From Phanerochaete sordida (taxonomy: Eukaryota > Basidiomycota > Agaricomycetes > Polyporales > Phanerochaetaceae), in NCBI GenBank assembly GCA_019973155.2, contig BPQB01000017.1, forward strand, positions 434,001 through 498,000: a DNA stretch of 64,000 nt. The letters are read 5' to 3'. The translations under genes were made by a program, and so were the position numbers. Below are positions 11,236 to 21,453 of the stretch, piece by piece (the first letter of the stretch is position 1; every line of letters starts with the position of its first letter). The notes under the pieces are model-generated. The model was given only the letters and a program-made list of their open reading frames with translations. It ran no database searches and was not told where the DNA came from.

Positions 11236-12603
11236 TTTGACGACCTCGAGGCCTACTGGGGCTTTACAGGGCGGTGGTCGCGTTCAGCCTTGCCAGCAAA
11301 GCGACGAAGTACAAGTGGTCGAAAGGGAAGATGTGGATGGGACGAACTGCAGCTGGCAAAAGTGGGGATATCTCCGGCGAGGCACTGCAACTCGATCACG
11401 CTCGGGGAAATACAAGGAACCGGTGCCGCAGGGGCAGACCCAGCAACTAGGCTCGCGGCTACGTGTAATTAGACGACAATCTCGAGATCTCGGTACGTAT
11501 ATAGGCGAGCACGTTCACGATGCACACTCATGAACGAACGACGACGGAGGAGACATCGCAGTATATTTCATGTATGACACAAGGTCGAGCGGTAACTTGA
11601 GGAGACCGGCAGAGGACTCTGCGGGAGCAGACGAACCAGACGCCGTCAAGGCCGTCGCCGTATCGCAAGAATACTTGTGACCTCGGTGTTGTCAGGCCGG
11701 CTCAGAAAGCCAAGCGCATTCTCGGGTGTGGAGGAGTCGCGAGTGCCGTCGAGACTGAGCCCGGTGGTCACGCACCGCCCTCCAGACGCAAACCTTGCGG
11801 TAGCAATCGCAAGCAGCTGAATTTTTGCTGGCGATAAGGACTGCGGAGTTTGAGGTCTGTCAGGAAAGTGGCGAAAAGAAACACCGGATGCGTAGGACGC
11901 TGTTGGTTGTGCCGGGATAGAAGCGAAGTGCAGAGTCTCGGTTGGTACCAGGTGATGTCGGGTAGCAGATGCTTATGATTGTTCGATTGCGAGGGATCGC
12001 ACTGTTCTCGCGCGAGTGGTGGTGGCCAGCCTGGACGATGAAGGTGACCAAATTTGCGACTCAAGCATAGACGGTCCTCGATGCGTATCAGAGGCTTCGT
12101 TTCGTAGGGACTCGAAATCTCAATGATTGCGACTTCAAAGTCTTCAAAGATTTGAGTAAAAGCAGCTTGTGAGGACCCTGTAAACAAAGCTAATTCCTAC
12201 CATAGAACCGGCTCAAAAAATAAAAGAAGAGCAGGAAGATATACAATCGCTCGTTCATAAGAGACTGACTTTTGTTTCGCAGAGGAAGAAGGCGGCAGCA
12301 TCGTGGCGTAGGCTAGTAGCGTCTTACAGCTTGCCAGTGTTTAGATACGTGCGTTAATTTCCCACACCTGGAGCTATTTTTGCAGGCTAAAAGTTTCACT
12401 CTAGCTTCACAGACCCTTTTAGCGAAATTTGAGGCCTTTGAGGCATCGGATGGTGGTCAAGTGAGCGAAGTCGCGCCCAGGCAAGCGCGGGTCGCGCGGA
12501 GAGCCTGGGTTAGGGTTTGCGCTGGCCGAGCGCGCCGAGGGCGGGGTGCGACGTACTGTGCGCTGCTCGCTCACCTTCCCCAGACTTTCATGTTCTCGAC
12601 GAC
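11236..12603. other. Divergent intergenic region between mannosyltransferase and MON2
   Basis: About 1.37 kb between two head-to-head genes. A 139-codon open frame on the minus strand (12187-11768) resembles no family known to me and is probably chance. A telobox-like GGTTAGGGTTT lies at 12508-12518. The last 250 bp before the MON2 ATG are otherwise ordinary. Confidence 0.45.
12508..12518 (+). promoter_or_regulatory. Telobox-like TTAGGG motif upstream of MON2
   Basis: GGTTAGGGTTT lies about 90 bp upstream of the MON2 start codon. TTAGGG-type boxes bind Tbf1/Teb1-like Myb factors in fungal promoters; function here is inferred only from position. Confidence 0.3.
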
Positions 12604-15600
12604 ATGAGTTCGCTGGCTTTTCTTGTAACAGAGCTTCAGGTGCGTGTATCTCCCCGCGTACACTCGCACACAGCTCACCCAGCCCAGTCTCTAGCTAGTG
12701 AGACGAGACGGAAGCATCCAGATGTCCGAGAGGTGTCTGTCTTCCGTGCACCACGCGTCTGGAGGTGTTCTGATAGCATCTCGTCGCTTATAGGCAGCAG
12801 AGAAGTCGCTGGCCATTCTAAGGTCGTCGCCAGAGCAGGCGACCGCGAACTTGGCATCTGGTGCGCGGCATGCTCTCTTTGGATGACCGAGTGCTAACGT
12901 ACACCGCAGATGGGCCGCAATCCGAGGACCTTCTCCGCCCCGTGTTCATGGGCTGCGAGACGAAGAATGCCAAAGTCGTGGCTATCTCTCTCGGCTCGCT
13001 GCAGCGACTCATCGCTCTCAAAGCGGTCCCCCAGTCCGCCGTACCCATCATCGTGAAGACTATGACGGACTGCATGAACCAAGGCGTCGACATCCAACTG
13101 CGCATACTACAGACACTCCTGTCTCTCATCACCAACTTCCCCAATGTACACGGAGACCTGCTTGGAGAGGTGCGTGCCCCGACCGCAATCAATCGGTGCA
13201 GCACTGAATCGCACATAGGCACTACTCTTGTGCTTCAAGCTGCAAGAGTCGCGTATAGCAGTAGTATCATCCACGGCAGCAGCGACCCTCCGACAGCTTG
13301 TGATGTTCGTGGTAGACAAAGTCGTCGACGAAGACCGCAAGGATATTCTCGAGACCAGCGATTTGGAAGACGTTACGCTCCCCAACGGAACCCCGAAACT
13401 CCTGGGTCCTTCGGCGAGGGATGCATTCGCAGTCTTTGAGGACCTGTGCCTCCTCGCCAACTCTGAGAAGCCGAAGTTTCTGAAACTCGAGACCTTACGC
13501 AAGACGTTCGCGCTCGAGCTGATCGAGAGCGTGCTCACCAACTATCACGAACTGTTCCGCAAGGTCGGTATGCGTTGTATCACTAATTTCTAACGAATCT
13601 AACGATGTATCAGCACGAAGAACTACTCATGCTACTCCAGCATCACCTATGTCCGCTGCTCCTCAAGGCGTTGTCCGACCGCCCGAGCTTCCCACTGACA
13701 CTGCGCGCGACGCGTGTCGTGTTCCTGCTCCTCAAGCAGTTCTCGCTCGAGCTGAGGACAGAAGCCGAGGTCTTCCTCATGCTGCTTATCAAAATTGTCA
13801 GCTCCGAGTCGTCAGATGGAATGACACCCTCGCAGTCGACAGAGAGCTTCCATCCTACCCACGGCGCGCGCCCGCAGTGGATGCGAGTACTCGCGATGGA
13901 GATCATGCGAGGGTACGTAAACTATGCGATCCTTTCAGAGGCGCGTGCTGATGACCGTATGGCAGTCTGTGCAGCGACGGAGAACTCATGCGCAACGTCT
14001 GGGCGCGTTACGATGCCGAGGACTCTGGCTCGAAGGTCTTTACCGCTCTCATCACCGCGCTCAAGCGTCTAGTCACCGAGAAACCTAGCCTGCTCGGAGT
14101 CAGCTCCCAGATGCTCGGCGTCGGGGTACCTCCTCCAGAGGGCGCGTCAGGATACCTGGACGTTGGTGGTGTTGCTGGGCTAGTCGCAAATGCGGCCAGT
14201 GCGACTGTGTCTGGGATGGCGAGCATGATGGTCTCGGAAGCGGGCTTGAGTGTGCAGAATTCGGCTATGAAGCTGCAGTGGTAAGTCGGCTCCGGGATGC
14301 TCGCTGAGCTGTTACTCAAGACTCCGTATTAGCATCGACCAACTCGACAAGGCGGATTCACCCCCGATACCCGAGCCTTACATTTACCTGCTGGGCGTGC
14401 AGTGCCTCGTTTCCCTCTGCGAGGGCTTCGCTTCGTTCGTGTCGCCTCTGTACAATACCTTGATGGTCCAACGACCGAGGGCAGCCGGCGAGCCCGTCAT
14501 CCGCGCGCCACCTGCCTTGGATCTTTCGACTCTCCCTCAGGACGAGCCGTCGACTCTGCAGCTGCGCGTCGTTCACAACATGATCGAAAACGGCTGGCCA
14601 GCTTTGCTTGCGGCCTTGTCTTTCATCATCTCCACCAACCTGTCCGACGAGCTTTTTGTCGACGTCCTTGCCAGCTATCAGGCGATGACGAATGTCTCTG
14701 GTATGCTTGGCTTGACCACCCCTCGCGATGCCTTCTTCACCAGCCTGGCGAAGCTCGCTATCCCGGCCCGGGTGGTCTCCAGCCTCGAGAACTACATCGA
14801 GCCTTCCACACCACGTACCGCCAGCGGTGCGATCACCGACAACCTCGGCTTAACTGCGCCACCCCAGCCTCCAGGGCTCTCCGAGCGGAATCTGGCGTGC
14901 CTGAAGGCGTTTGTCACATCGTCGCTTTTCCTCGCCGGCTCGCTGGGCGAGAGCTGGTTCGACATCCTCGAGACGCTACAGAATGCGGACTACGTACTGA
15001 CAACGAAAGGCGCGAAGACACACCAAACTCCAAGCAAGCGGAACTCGATGGGCCCGGCGCCGCCGATGGGACGCTCCGTATCCGGGCCCGCGCGCTCGAC
15101 CACATCTGTCGGGGCGCCGACGCCGCCGCCCGCCCAGCCGCAGAGCCGACACCCACTCCTCGCGGACCTCGACCCCGAGAGCGTGCTAGTCGCGATGCAG
15201 CGGCTGTTCGACGCGTCGAAGAACATGGACGACACCGCGTTCCATCACTTTGTGGAGGCGCTCTGCAGGCTGAGCGCGGCAATGGTTGGTATGCAGTCCG
15301 AGGAGTCCGAGAGTCTCGGGCCGTCCGCTGCGGGCGGGGAGATCGTCACGAGCCCAAGTCTAACGCTGCCCGGCGAGTCGGCGAACAGGCGGCGCGTCAG
15401 CGGTATCCACTTGCAGCGTACCCTAGTGCGTATGGCGCGCATGTGCTCGGTGCTGGAGCTGATTTTGTTGTCACAGCGCTCCGGGGATTTCGGTATCAAC
15501 AAGCTGGGTGGGGTGGCAAAGTCGAACATCCACCGGCTCATCTACCGTGATCCAGAGGTCGCCTGGAACATCGTGACCTCCCATTTGCTGGCCGTCGTCA

Positions 15601-18600
15601 AGCATCAACCTGCGCCGCAGACTATCAGGCTGCAGGCCGCACGCATCCTCGACGACATCCTGATTGTCGTCCCTCGCAATCTGTCGACCACCGGTGATCT
15701 GCAGCCCAAGGTGCAACGGCGGGTCCTGGATGTTCTCGCTCAGCAGGTCATCATCGACAACGGCATCCTCGGGAATTCTACCACTGTCGAGATCAAGCGC
15801 ATGGGTCTCGAGACGTTGCACCAGATCCTCCAAGCCTCCGGACACACTCTGGTCGTGGGGTGGGAGACCATCTTCGAGATCCTCGGCAGCGTGTGCAGAC
15901 CAGCCACCCCTCCACCCGCGGCACCTGCCGTATCCGACGCAAGCGCAGCACCGCGCCGACCGCCTCCTCTCGGATATGCAAACGAGAAGAGCTACTCGTC
16001 ACTGGTCAAGATTGCCTTTCAGTCGTTGACCCTGGTGTGCGACTCGCTCTCGGTTCTGTCCCCAGACCACCTGCGCCTGTGCATCACCACACTTGGCCAA
16101 TTCGGCCGACAGGCAGATACGAACATCGCTCTTACGGCCGCCGAGAGTCTCCTTTGGGGCGTGTCCGACTCCATCCAAACCAAGCGCAAGGACGCGGAGA
16201 ACGAGAGCGAGTACAGTGCGCTCTGGATGTTCCTCCTGCTGGAGATCCTCGGGCTCTGTACCGACTCACGCCCGGAGGTGCGCAACGGCGCCATCCAGAC
16301 GCTGTTCCGCACCCTGCAGCTGTACGGCGCGACGCTCAGCCTCGCGACGTGGGACGAGTGCATCTGGAAGGTAACCTTCCCGCTTCTGGACGATATCACG
16401 CACGCGATCCGGAACGCAGGCGCGGCGGATCCGCAGTGGGACGAGTCCAAGGTGCTCGCGCTGCAGTCCGTCGGCACGATCCTTCAGGACTTCCTCGCGA
16501 GCAAGATCATGCACCTCGAGAGCTTCGAGAAGGCATGGGCCGCGTTCGTGCAGCACATCGAGGACGCGTGGCTGCACGACGGCCGCGCGATCAGCGCGCC
16601 CGCGCTGCGCTGCCTCGATAAGGCCGTGCGCGCGCTGCTGCCTGTCGGCGACGACCTCCGTGCGCAGGCGTCGGACGCGCTCGAGGTCGTCTGGCAGGCG
16701 TGTGATAGGATGGGCGAGGTCGTGGTGCGTAAGGATGCCGAGCTCGCGGCGAAGCCCTTCACGCAGGAGAGCTTGATGACCTTCGTCGAGGCCATCCGCA
16801 GCACTCGCGGTGCGTACAAGGAGTTTGAGAAGAAAGAATGGACTTTGGAACGCATCACGCGACTCGCCGCTGTGCTCAAAAGTGCGTCGATAGCATCGCT
16901 TCCTGAAGCCGGAGATGCTGACAGGATTTGTAGGCGTTTTGACATACTCGACCTCGCCCGATTTCCGTCCCGATATCGACGTCATGAGCCCTGTGCAGGT
17001 GCGCCTGTTGATCTGTCGTTGAGGTCGCCGCTCACCTGCGGGATACAGAATGTCGTCATGGAGGCCATCGACGAGATTGACCTCTCAGTTCCGGGCGTCC
17101 CATCCCTGATCATGAGAGATCTGTCGGAGTACATCACATTGGCCTTCCTGGCGGCGTTCGACGTACAGGAAGCCCCGCCGGCAGGCTCTTCGAAATCCAC
17201 GCGCCCGCAGAAGCGCGTAACGTACATCGCGCTGTCGAAAAAGACTATGCCGCAGGTCGTCAAACTCTACCTACAGTTCAGGGAGGATGCCGCCATTTAC
17301 AACGACGGCACGGTAGAGGCGATCCTTTCGGTATGACTTCCTCATTGCCGCCGACTATTTTCATATTTATGGCTCGCAGGCATACTCGATACCAGTCAAG
17401 ATGAAGTACGAGTGCCCGCCATCGTGCAAGCACGGGAAGGATCTCCCGCTCTGGAAGAGTGCAACGAAAAATCTGCTGCAGGTCGTGAAAGAGTGCGGTC
17501 CTCAGCTCCAGCGTCTGGGCGATGGTTGGTGTATATTCCGAGTCCCCGTTGCTGATGATTGACGTTGAACCGACAGCGGTCGAGACCGAAAGAGTAGAAG
17601 GCATTTGGCGACAGATTGTTGACTCCTTCCGGGGAGGTATTCTGGCTGACTGGTACGTGCCGCCGACTTCATCTGGAATGTCCCACGTCTCACTCCGCTT
17701 GACAGCACGCCCGCCGAACACTTACCGCTGGACGTGCAAGAAGCCGAGGAGTCATTCGACCTTTCGCTCATTGCTTCCCTCGAAATCGACGTCGTCCCTT
17801 ATCTCGGCGACCTACGCGTGCCGGACTACATCATTCGACAGCTGGCGACAGTGCTCCAGCGGGGAAGCCGGATCCGCGACGACCACGACTACCGCCCGCC
17901 GTCGCCCTCGTCGCCAGGCCACAAGCCGAACAGCTCGTCTTATGACTTCGAGAAGATCGAGAAGCTCGGTGACGTGCCCGCAATCGAGGGCACGACGGAG
18001 CCGGGGCGGTTCGTCCCGCGCGAGCGCTTCGCGTACTGGTGCTTCGACCTCCTCTTCGTCGTCTGTTCGGACGCCGCCCAGGGTCCGTCCATGCCAATCA
18101 GCCTGCGCGCGCGACACTAATTGCAGCGTTTGTAGATCGCCTCGCGGCGCGCAAGCGGGTTGCCAGCCTCGCGCTCCCGGCCCTTCTCGAACGCTGCCGC
18201 CTCGCGCTCGTCAGCTTTGTCGCCGACGAGGCGCTGCGCGGGAACCTGCCGTTCCCAAGGTACGCCTCCGCCCCAACTCTGTCTGACGTGCGCTGATTGG
18301 CGGCGCTGCAGGGCTCGCGAGGAGGAGCTGCTCTACGTCCTGCGCGGGCTCCTGCGCCTGCGCCTGTGGCCCGGCGCGCTCTGGGCCGCACTGTCGGAGT
18401 CGCCCTCGCAGCACAGCAGCGAGCAGCCGCGTGCGTCCGCCCTCTGCCTCGCCGTACAGGTCTGCTGACACGCCCCGCAGCCATCGACACCGCGCTCGCC
18501 CCCGCCGCGCTCGTCGCGGACGCCGTGAAGCGCTCGACGAAGGCGCACCTCTTCCACTTCTTCGACGTCTTCTGCGAGATCGTCGCCATCCCCCGCCGGC

Positions 18601-18794
18601 CGCCGTCCGTGTGGGTCCTCGCGGAGCCCGCGGCAGACGCAGGCGACCCGGCGCAGGCGCACGTCCTGGGCTGGAACGCGGTGAGCGGAGAGGCGGGAGA
18701 GGCGGGCGAGCGCAGGGCGGTCGAGCTCGACGCGCGGACGCTCGCGAAACAGTGCTTGAGGGAGCTGCGCGCGGAGATGGGGGTTGGACACTAG
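12604..18794 (+). CDS. MON2: MON2 homologue, Sec7-related large scaffold of Golgi/endosome trafficking
   Basis: A very large peripheral membrane protein (about 1,700 residues) that works with Neo1/Dopey-type flippase complexes and Arf-like GTPases in Golgi-endosome traffic; it lacks a Sec7 catalytic domain. Exon 1 is only 36 nt (12604-12639, MSSLAFLVTELQ). It splices to SLASETRRKHPDVRE and AAEKSLAILRSSPEQAT, the typical Mon2 N terminus (DCB region). DGPQSEDLLRPVFMGCETKN and LQRLIALKAVP continue DCB, and FPLTLRATRVVFLLLKQFS belongs to the HUS region. The single largest exon runs to 17336 and carries the HEAT-like helical body, with blocks such as GLETLHQILQASGHTLVVGW, RNGAIQTLFRTLQLYG and CLDKAVRALLPVGDDL. 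The C-terminal Mon2 domain ends at TKAHLFHFFDVFCEIV and LRELRAEMGVGH before TAG. The exons from 17734 on are strongly GC-biased, marking entry into the GC-rich block downstream. Confidence 0.92.
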
Positions 18795-18884
18795 CTGGAT
18801 CTCTCGTATCTTACCCGTATACCAGTGTTTATATTCGTTACATGCTCGGCCAGCTATCCACTAGACACATCATCTAGCGCCCTG

Positions 18885-19418
18885 CTATGCGCCCCCTTCC
18901 GGCGCACCGCCCTCCTGCCCGGCGCCCGCACGCGCGGTCATGAGCGCGAGGAGCGCGTCCTGCCCGAACATGCGCGCCGTCTGCACCGCGCTCGGCGTGC
19001 CGGCGTGCGGGTCCGCGCCCGCGGCGACGAGCAGCCGCGCGAGCGCGTCGAAGCCCTTGAACACCGCGCCCGCGAGCGGCGCCTGCCCGCGGTCGTTCGC
19101 GCGGTCCACGTCCGCGCCGCGCTCGATCAAACCTTTGACCAGCTCGACGTGCCCGTTGTACGCTGCGAGCATGAGCAGGGTGTTGCCTGGGCAGGTGTTA
19201 GATTTGGGTGGGGGATGGGTGGGATGGGAGGGGGGAGGGAGGGGGGCACCTTCGTCGTTCGTCATGTCCACCGGCAGCCCCGCGTCCACGGCCTGCAGCA
19301 GCACGCCGTCGCCGTGCCGCGCGGCGTCGAACATGCGGTGCGCGAACGCGATGGCCTCTGGCGTGAGCTCTGGGGCGCCAGGGGCACTCCTGTTCTCCGC
19401 CCGAACGTCTGTCTGCAC
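18885..19418 (-). CDS. Small ankyrin-repeat protein
   Basis: Start at 19418 (MQTDVRAENRSAPG). A first helix (TPEAIAFAHRMFDAARHGD) is followed by three ankyrin repeats: GVLLQAVDAGLPVDMTNDEG, NTLLMLAAYNGHVELVKGLI with ERGADVDRANDRG, and QAPLAGAVFKGFDALARLLV with AAGADPHAG. The chain ends in a low-complexity Ala/Gly tail (GAGQEGGAPEGGA). One intron of about 66 nt interrupts the Gly codon in DEG/NTLL and is extremely C-rich on the sense strand. Total size is about 155 residues. The 3' end faces the end of MON2 only about 90 bp away, so the two genes are convergent and their UTRs probably overlap. Ankyrin repeats mediate protein binding; the partner is unknown. Confidence 0.82.
   Translation of the reverse strand: MQTDVRAENRSAPGAPELTPEAIAFAHRMFDAARHGDGVLLQAVDAGLPVDMTNDEGAPLPPPSHPTHPPPKSNTCPGNTLLMLAAYNGHVELVKGLIERGADVDRANDRGQAPLAGAVFKGFDALARLLVAAGADPHAGTPSAVQTARMFGQDALLALMTARAGAGQEGGAPEGGA
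19206..19247 (+). other. G-quadruplex-capable G-run array within an intron
   Basis: Eight G-tracts of three to six guanines, separated by one or two bases, lie on the plus strand. They fall inside the intron of the minus-strand ankyrin gene, so the G-rich strand is the template strand of that gene. Confidence 0.75.
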
Positions 19419-19583
19419 GTCCGTCTGCGCGCACTCAGCGCTCAGCGCTCAGGGGCCTGCACAGCGGGGTCGCGACGCACCATGCCAGTCGATATTCAGT
19501 CGATATTCGATATTGGAGGTGCGTGCTCCGCAGATGGCGGTTCGGGACAAGTCAACAGCACACAGGAGCGCGGCGATATGTCA

Positions 19584-21342
19584 TCAGGCGCGGTCACGCG
19601 CCCCGCTATCTAATCTGCTCCCGCGGCCCGATCGCCGCTTCGTCGGCGTCGCGAGCCACGCCGCCTCCGCCTCCTCCTCGTCCTCCCCCTCTTCATTTCG
19701 ATCATCCGCATCACCCGCGCCCAGCAGCGCGCCGCCGATCGTCCACTCCGCGTCGTCCGCGCCGCCCTCGACCGCCTGCGCCAGAAACGCGGGGTTGTCG
19801 AGCAGCATGGGAAGCACGTCGCGCCCGTCCCTGCGCGCGCCGCGTGCGGGCTTGGGCTTCGCGGGCGTCGCGGCGACGAGCGTCGTGCCGTGCCTGCTGC
19901 CTGCGGTGCTCTGCGTGCGTTCGGGCCCGGCACGTTCGGGGGCGGGGCGTGCGGTCTTGTGTGTGGATTGTGTACGGGCGGGTGCGGGCGGACGGGTTTT
20001 GGGCCGGAAGCCCGTGCTCATGCTCACCTCGCGCGCGAGGCCGCGGCGCGCGGGGCCGGTGCTGAGCGAGCGCGAGCGCGCGCGCGTGCGTTCGGCCGCG
20101 AGCGTCGCCGACAGGGAGCGTTCGGGCGGTTTCGAGGCGCGCTGTGCGCCGCCGGCTGAGGTGGTGCTGGCGCGTGCGGCGGCGGGGCGTGTGGGTGCAG
20201 AGTGGGTGGGAGGGGCGTCGGAGGAGGCGTCCTCGTCGGAGAAGGGCGAGTGCGCGAAGAGCTTCGCGCGCAGGAGGGCGCACTGGTCTGGGAGGGACGC
20301 GGCGAACCTGCGCAGTGGTCAGCGGCACACACTCGATACCAGCACAGGCGGGACGCACAGCGGCTCGACGACGTCCGCGCAGAAGGCCTGCGCCCAGTCG
20401 CGCTCTTCCCCGTCTGCGCCGGAGCGCGGGGCGGGGCGGGAAGTGGGGCGCGAGGCGTCGAGCGCGGCCGTGAGCTGCCACAGCGCGAGCTTGTCCATGT
20501 GCATCTCGAGGCGCTCCGCGAGCTCGTCGTGCGCGAGCACGGCGGCGGGCTGCGCCCGCTTGCGTTTGCGCGGAGACGCGTCTACCGCGGGCGCGGGCGC
20601 GGGCGGCGGGAGCGTGAGGAGGAGCAGGTGCACGAGCACCTGCAGCATGACCCTGTGCATCGCACGACGTCAGCACTGCGAAACAGCTCAGGAAGAGTTG
20701 AAACGCACTCGCGGCGCTCGAGCCGCGCGAGGACGCCCGCGCGCCAGCGCGCACCAGCCTCGGCCTCGCTCTCGCCGTCGCGCGCGCCGTCGGCCTCGCT
20801 CTCGCCGTCGCGCGCGCCGTCGTCCGCGTCGTGCTTGAGCGCGAGGCACGCGAGGTCGTCCTCGGGGGTGTACCCGCCCTCGACGTCTTCCTCGCGGAGG
20901 AGCTGCGCGACGCGCGTGCGGTACTTTGTGGAGAGCGCGCGCGGGCTCTGCAGGAGGGGGCGGAGGAGCGTGTGTAGGCGCGCGGTCCACGGCGAGGATG
21001 ACGTCGAGGGGTCGTTAGCGTGTTTGAGTTCGGATGGTGCGAGGAGGAGGGCGGGCGGGAGCCGCGTGAGGGGCATGATCGACTGGGGGCGCGTCAGCAC
21101 GGTGCCGGTGGGTCGCAGGTGGAGTCAGACATGTTCGTACGCGTCTCGCGAGCGCAGAGACACGGAAGACAATGTATCAGCGATAGACGCACCTCGGGGA
21201 GCCATAGAAACTGGTAATATGTGCGCGACACGTATTCGGCTGCGGCCTCGCGCGCGGGCGGCGCGGGGAACTCGCGCGATATTGCGCGCTCCTGGACGGC
21301 GGTCCACGGGACGGGGCAGTCATTGTAGAGTTTGTACAGCAT
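19584..21342 (-). CDS. Probable DNA replication initiation protein, Sld3/Treslin-like
   Basis: The first convincing ATG (21342) opens MLYKLYNDCPVPWTAVQER, followed by AAEYVSRTYYQFLWLPE and, after an intron of roughly 110 nt, SIMPLTRLPPALLLAPSELK. Next come TLLRPLLQSPRALSTKYRTR and RVAQLLREEDVEGG. After a short exon boundary near 20705 follow LQVLVHLLLLTLPP and the KRKRAQ basic patch. The long C-terminal part is disordered, with GLAREVSMSTGFRPKTR, TTLVAATPAKPK and an acidic cluster EEGEDEEEAEAAW. The order of a helical core with a LPESIMPL-like strand and a tail bearing REVSM and TLV-ATP motifs is what I associate with the fungal Sld3 domain, which recruits Cdc45 to licensed origins. Upstream in-frame codons reach an AG acceptor near 21451, so an additional 5' exon is possible. 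Family assignment is moderate. Confidence 0.5.
20761..20820. repeat. 30-bp perfect tandem duplication in coding sequence
   Basis: Positions 20761-20790 and 20791-20820 are identical. In the minus-strand Sld3-like frame each copy encodes the ten-residue unit DGARDGESEA, so the reading frame is kept. Confidence 0.95.
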
Positions 21343-21453
21343 GGCGAGGCTGGGCGGGCCCGCGGGAGTCAGCGTCGGCGTGTTGCTAGATGGGGTGATG
21401 GCCTGGGTATCCCCACCGCGACTGGCGACGCGCCGAGCGTTGCTAGCCTGCAC

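Noticed and set aside
11768..12187. 139-codon minus-strand ORF between mannosyltransferase and MON2
   Set aside because: No domain, no splice partners; kept only as a note in the intergenic entry.
18940..20838. 632-codon plus-strand open frame over the ankyrin and Sld3-like genes
   Set aside because: Product of high GC content with few stop codons; Ser/Ala/Arg-rich translation, no family resemblance, and it lies opposite two genes with motif and splice support.
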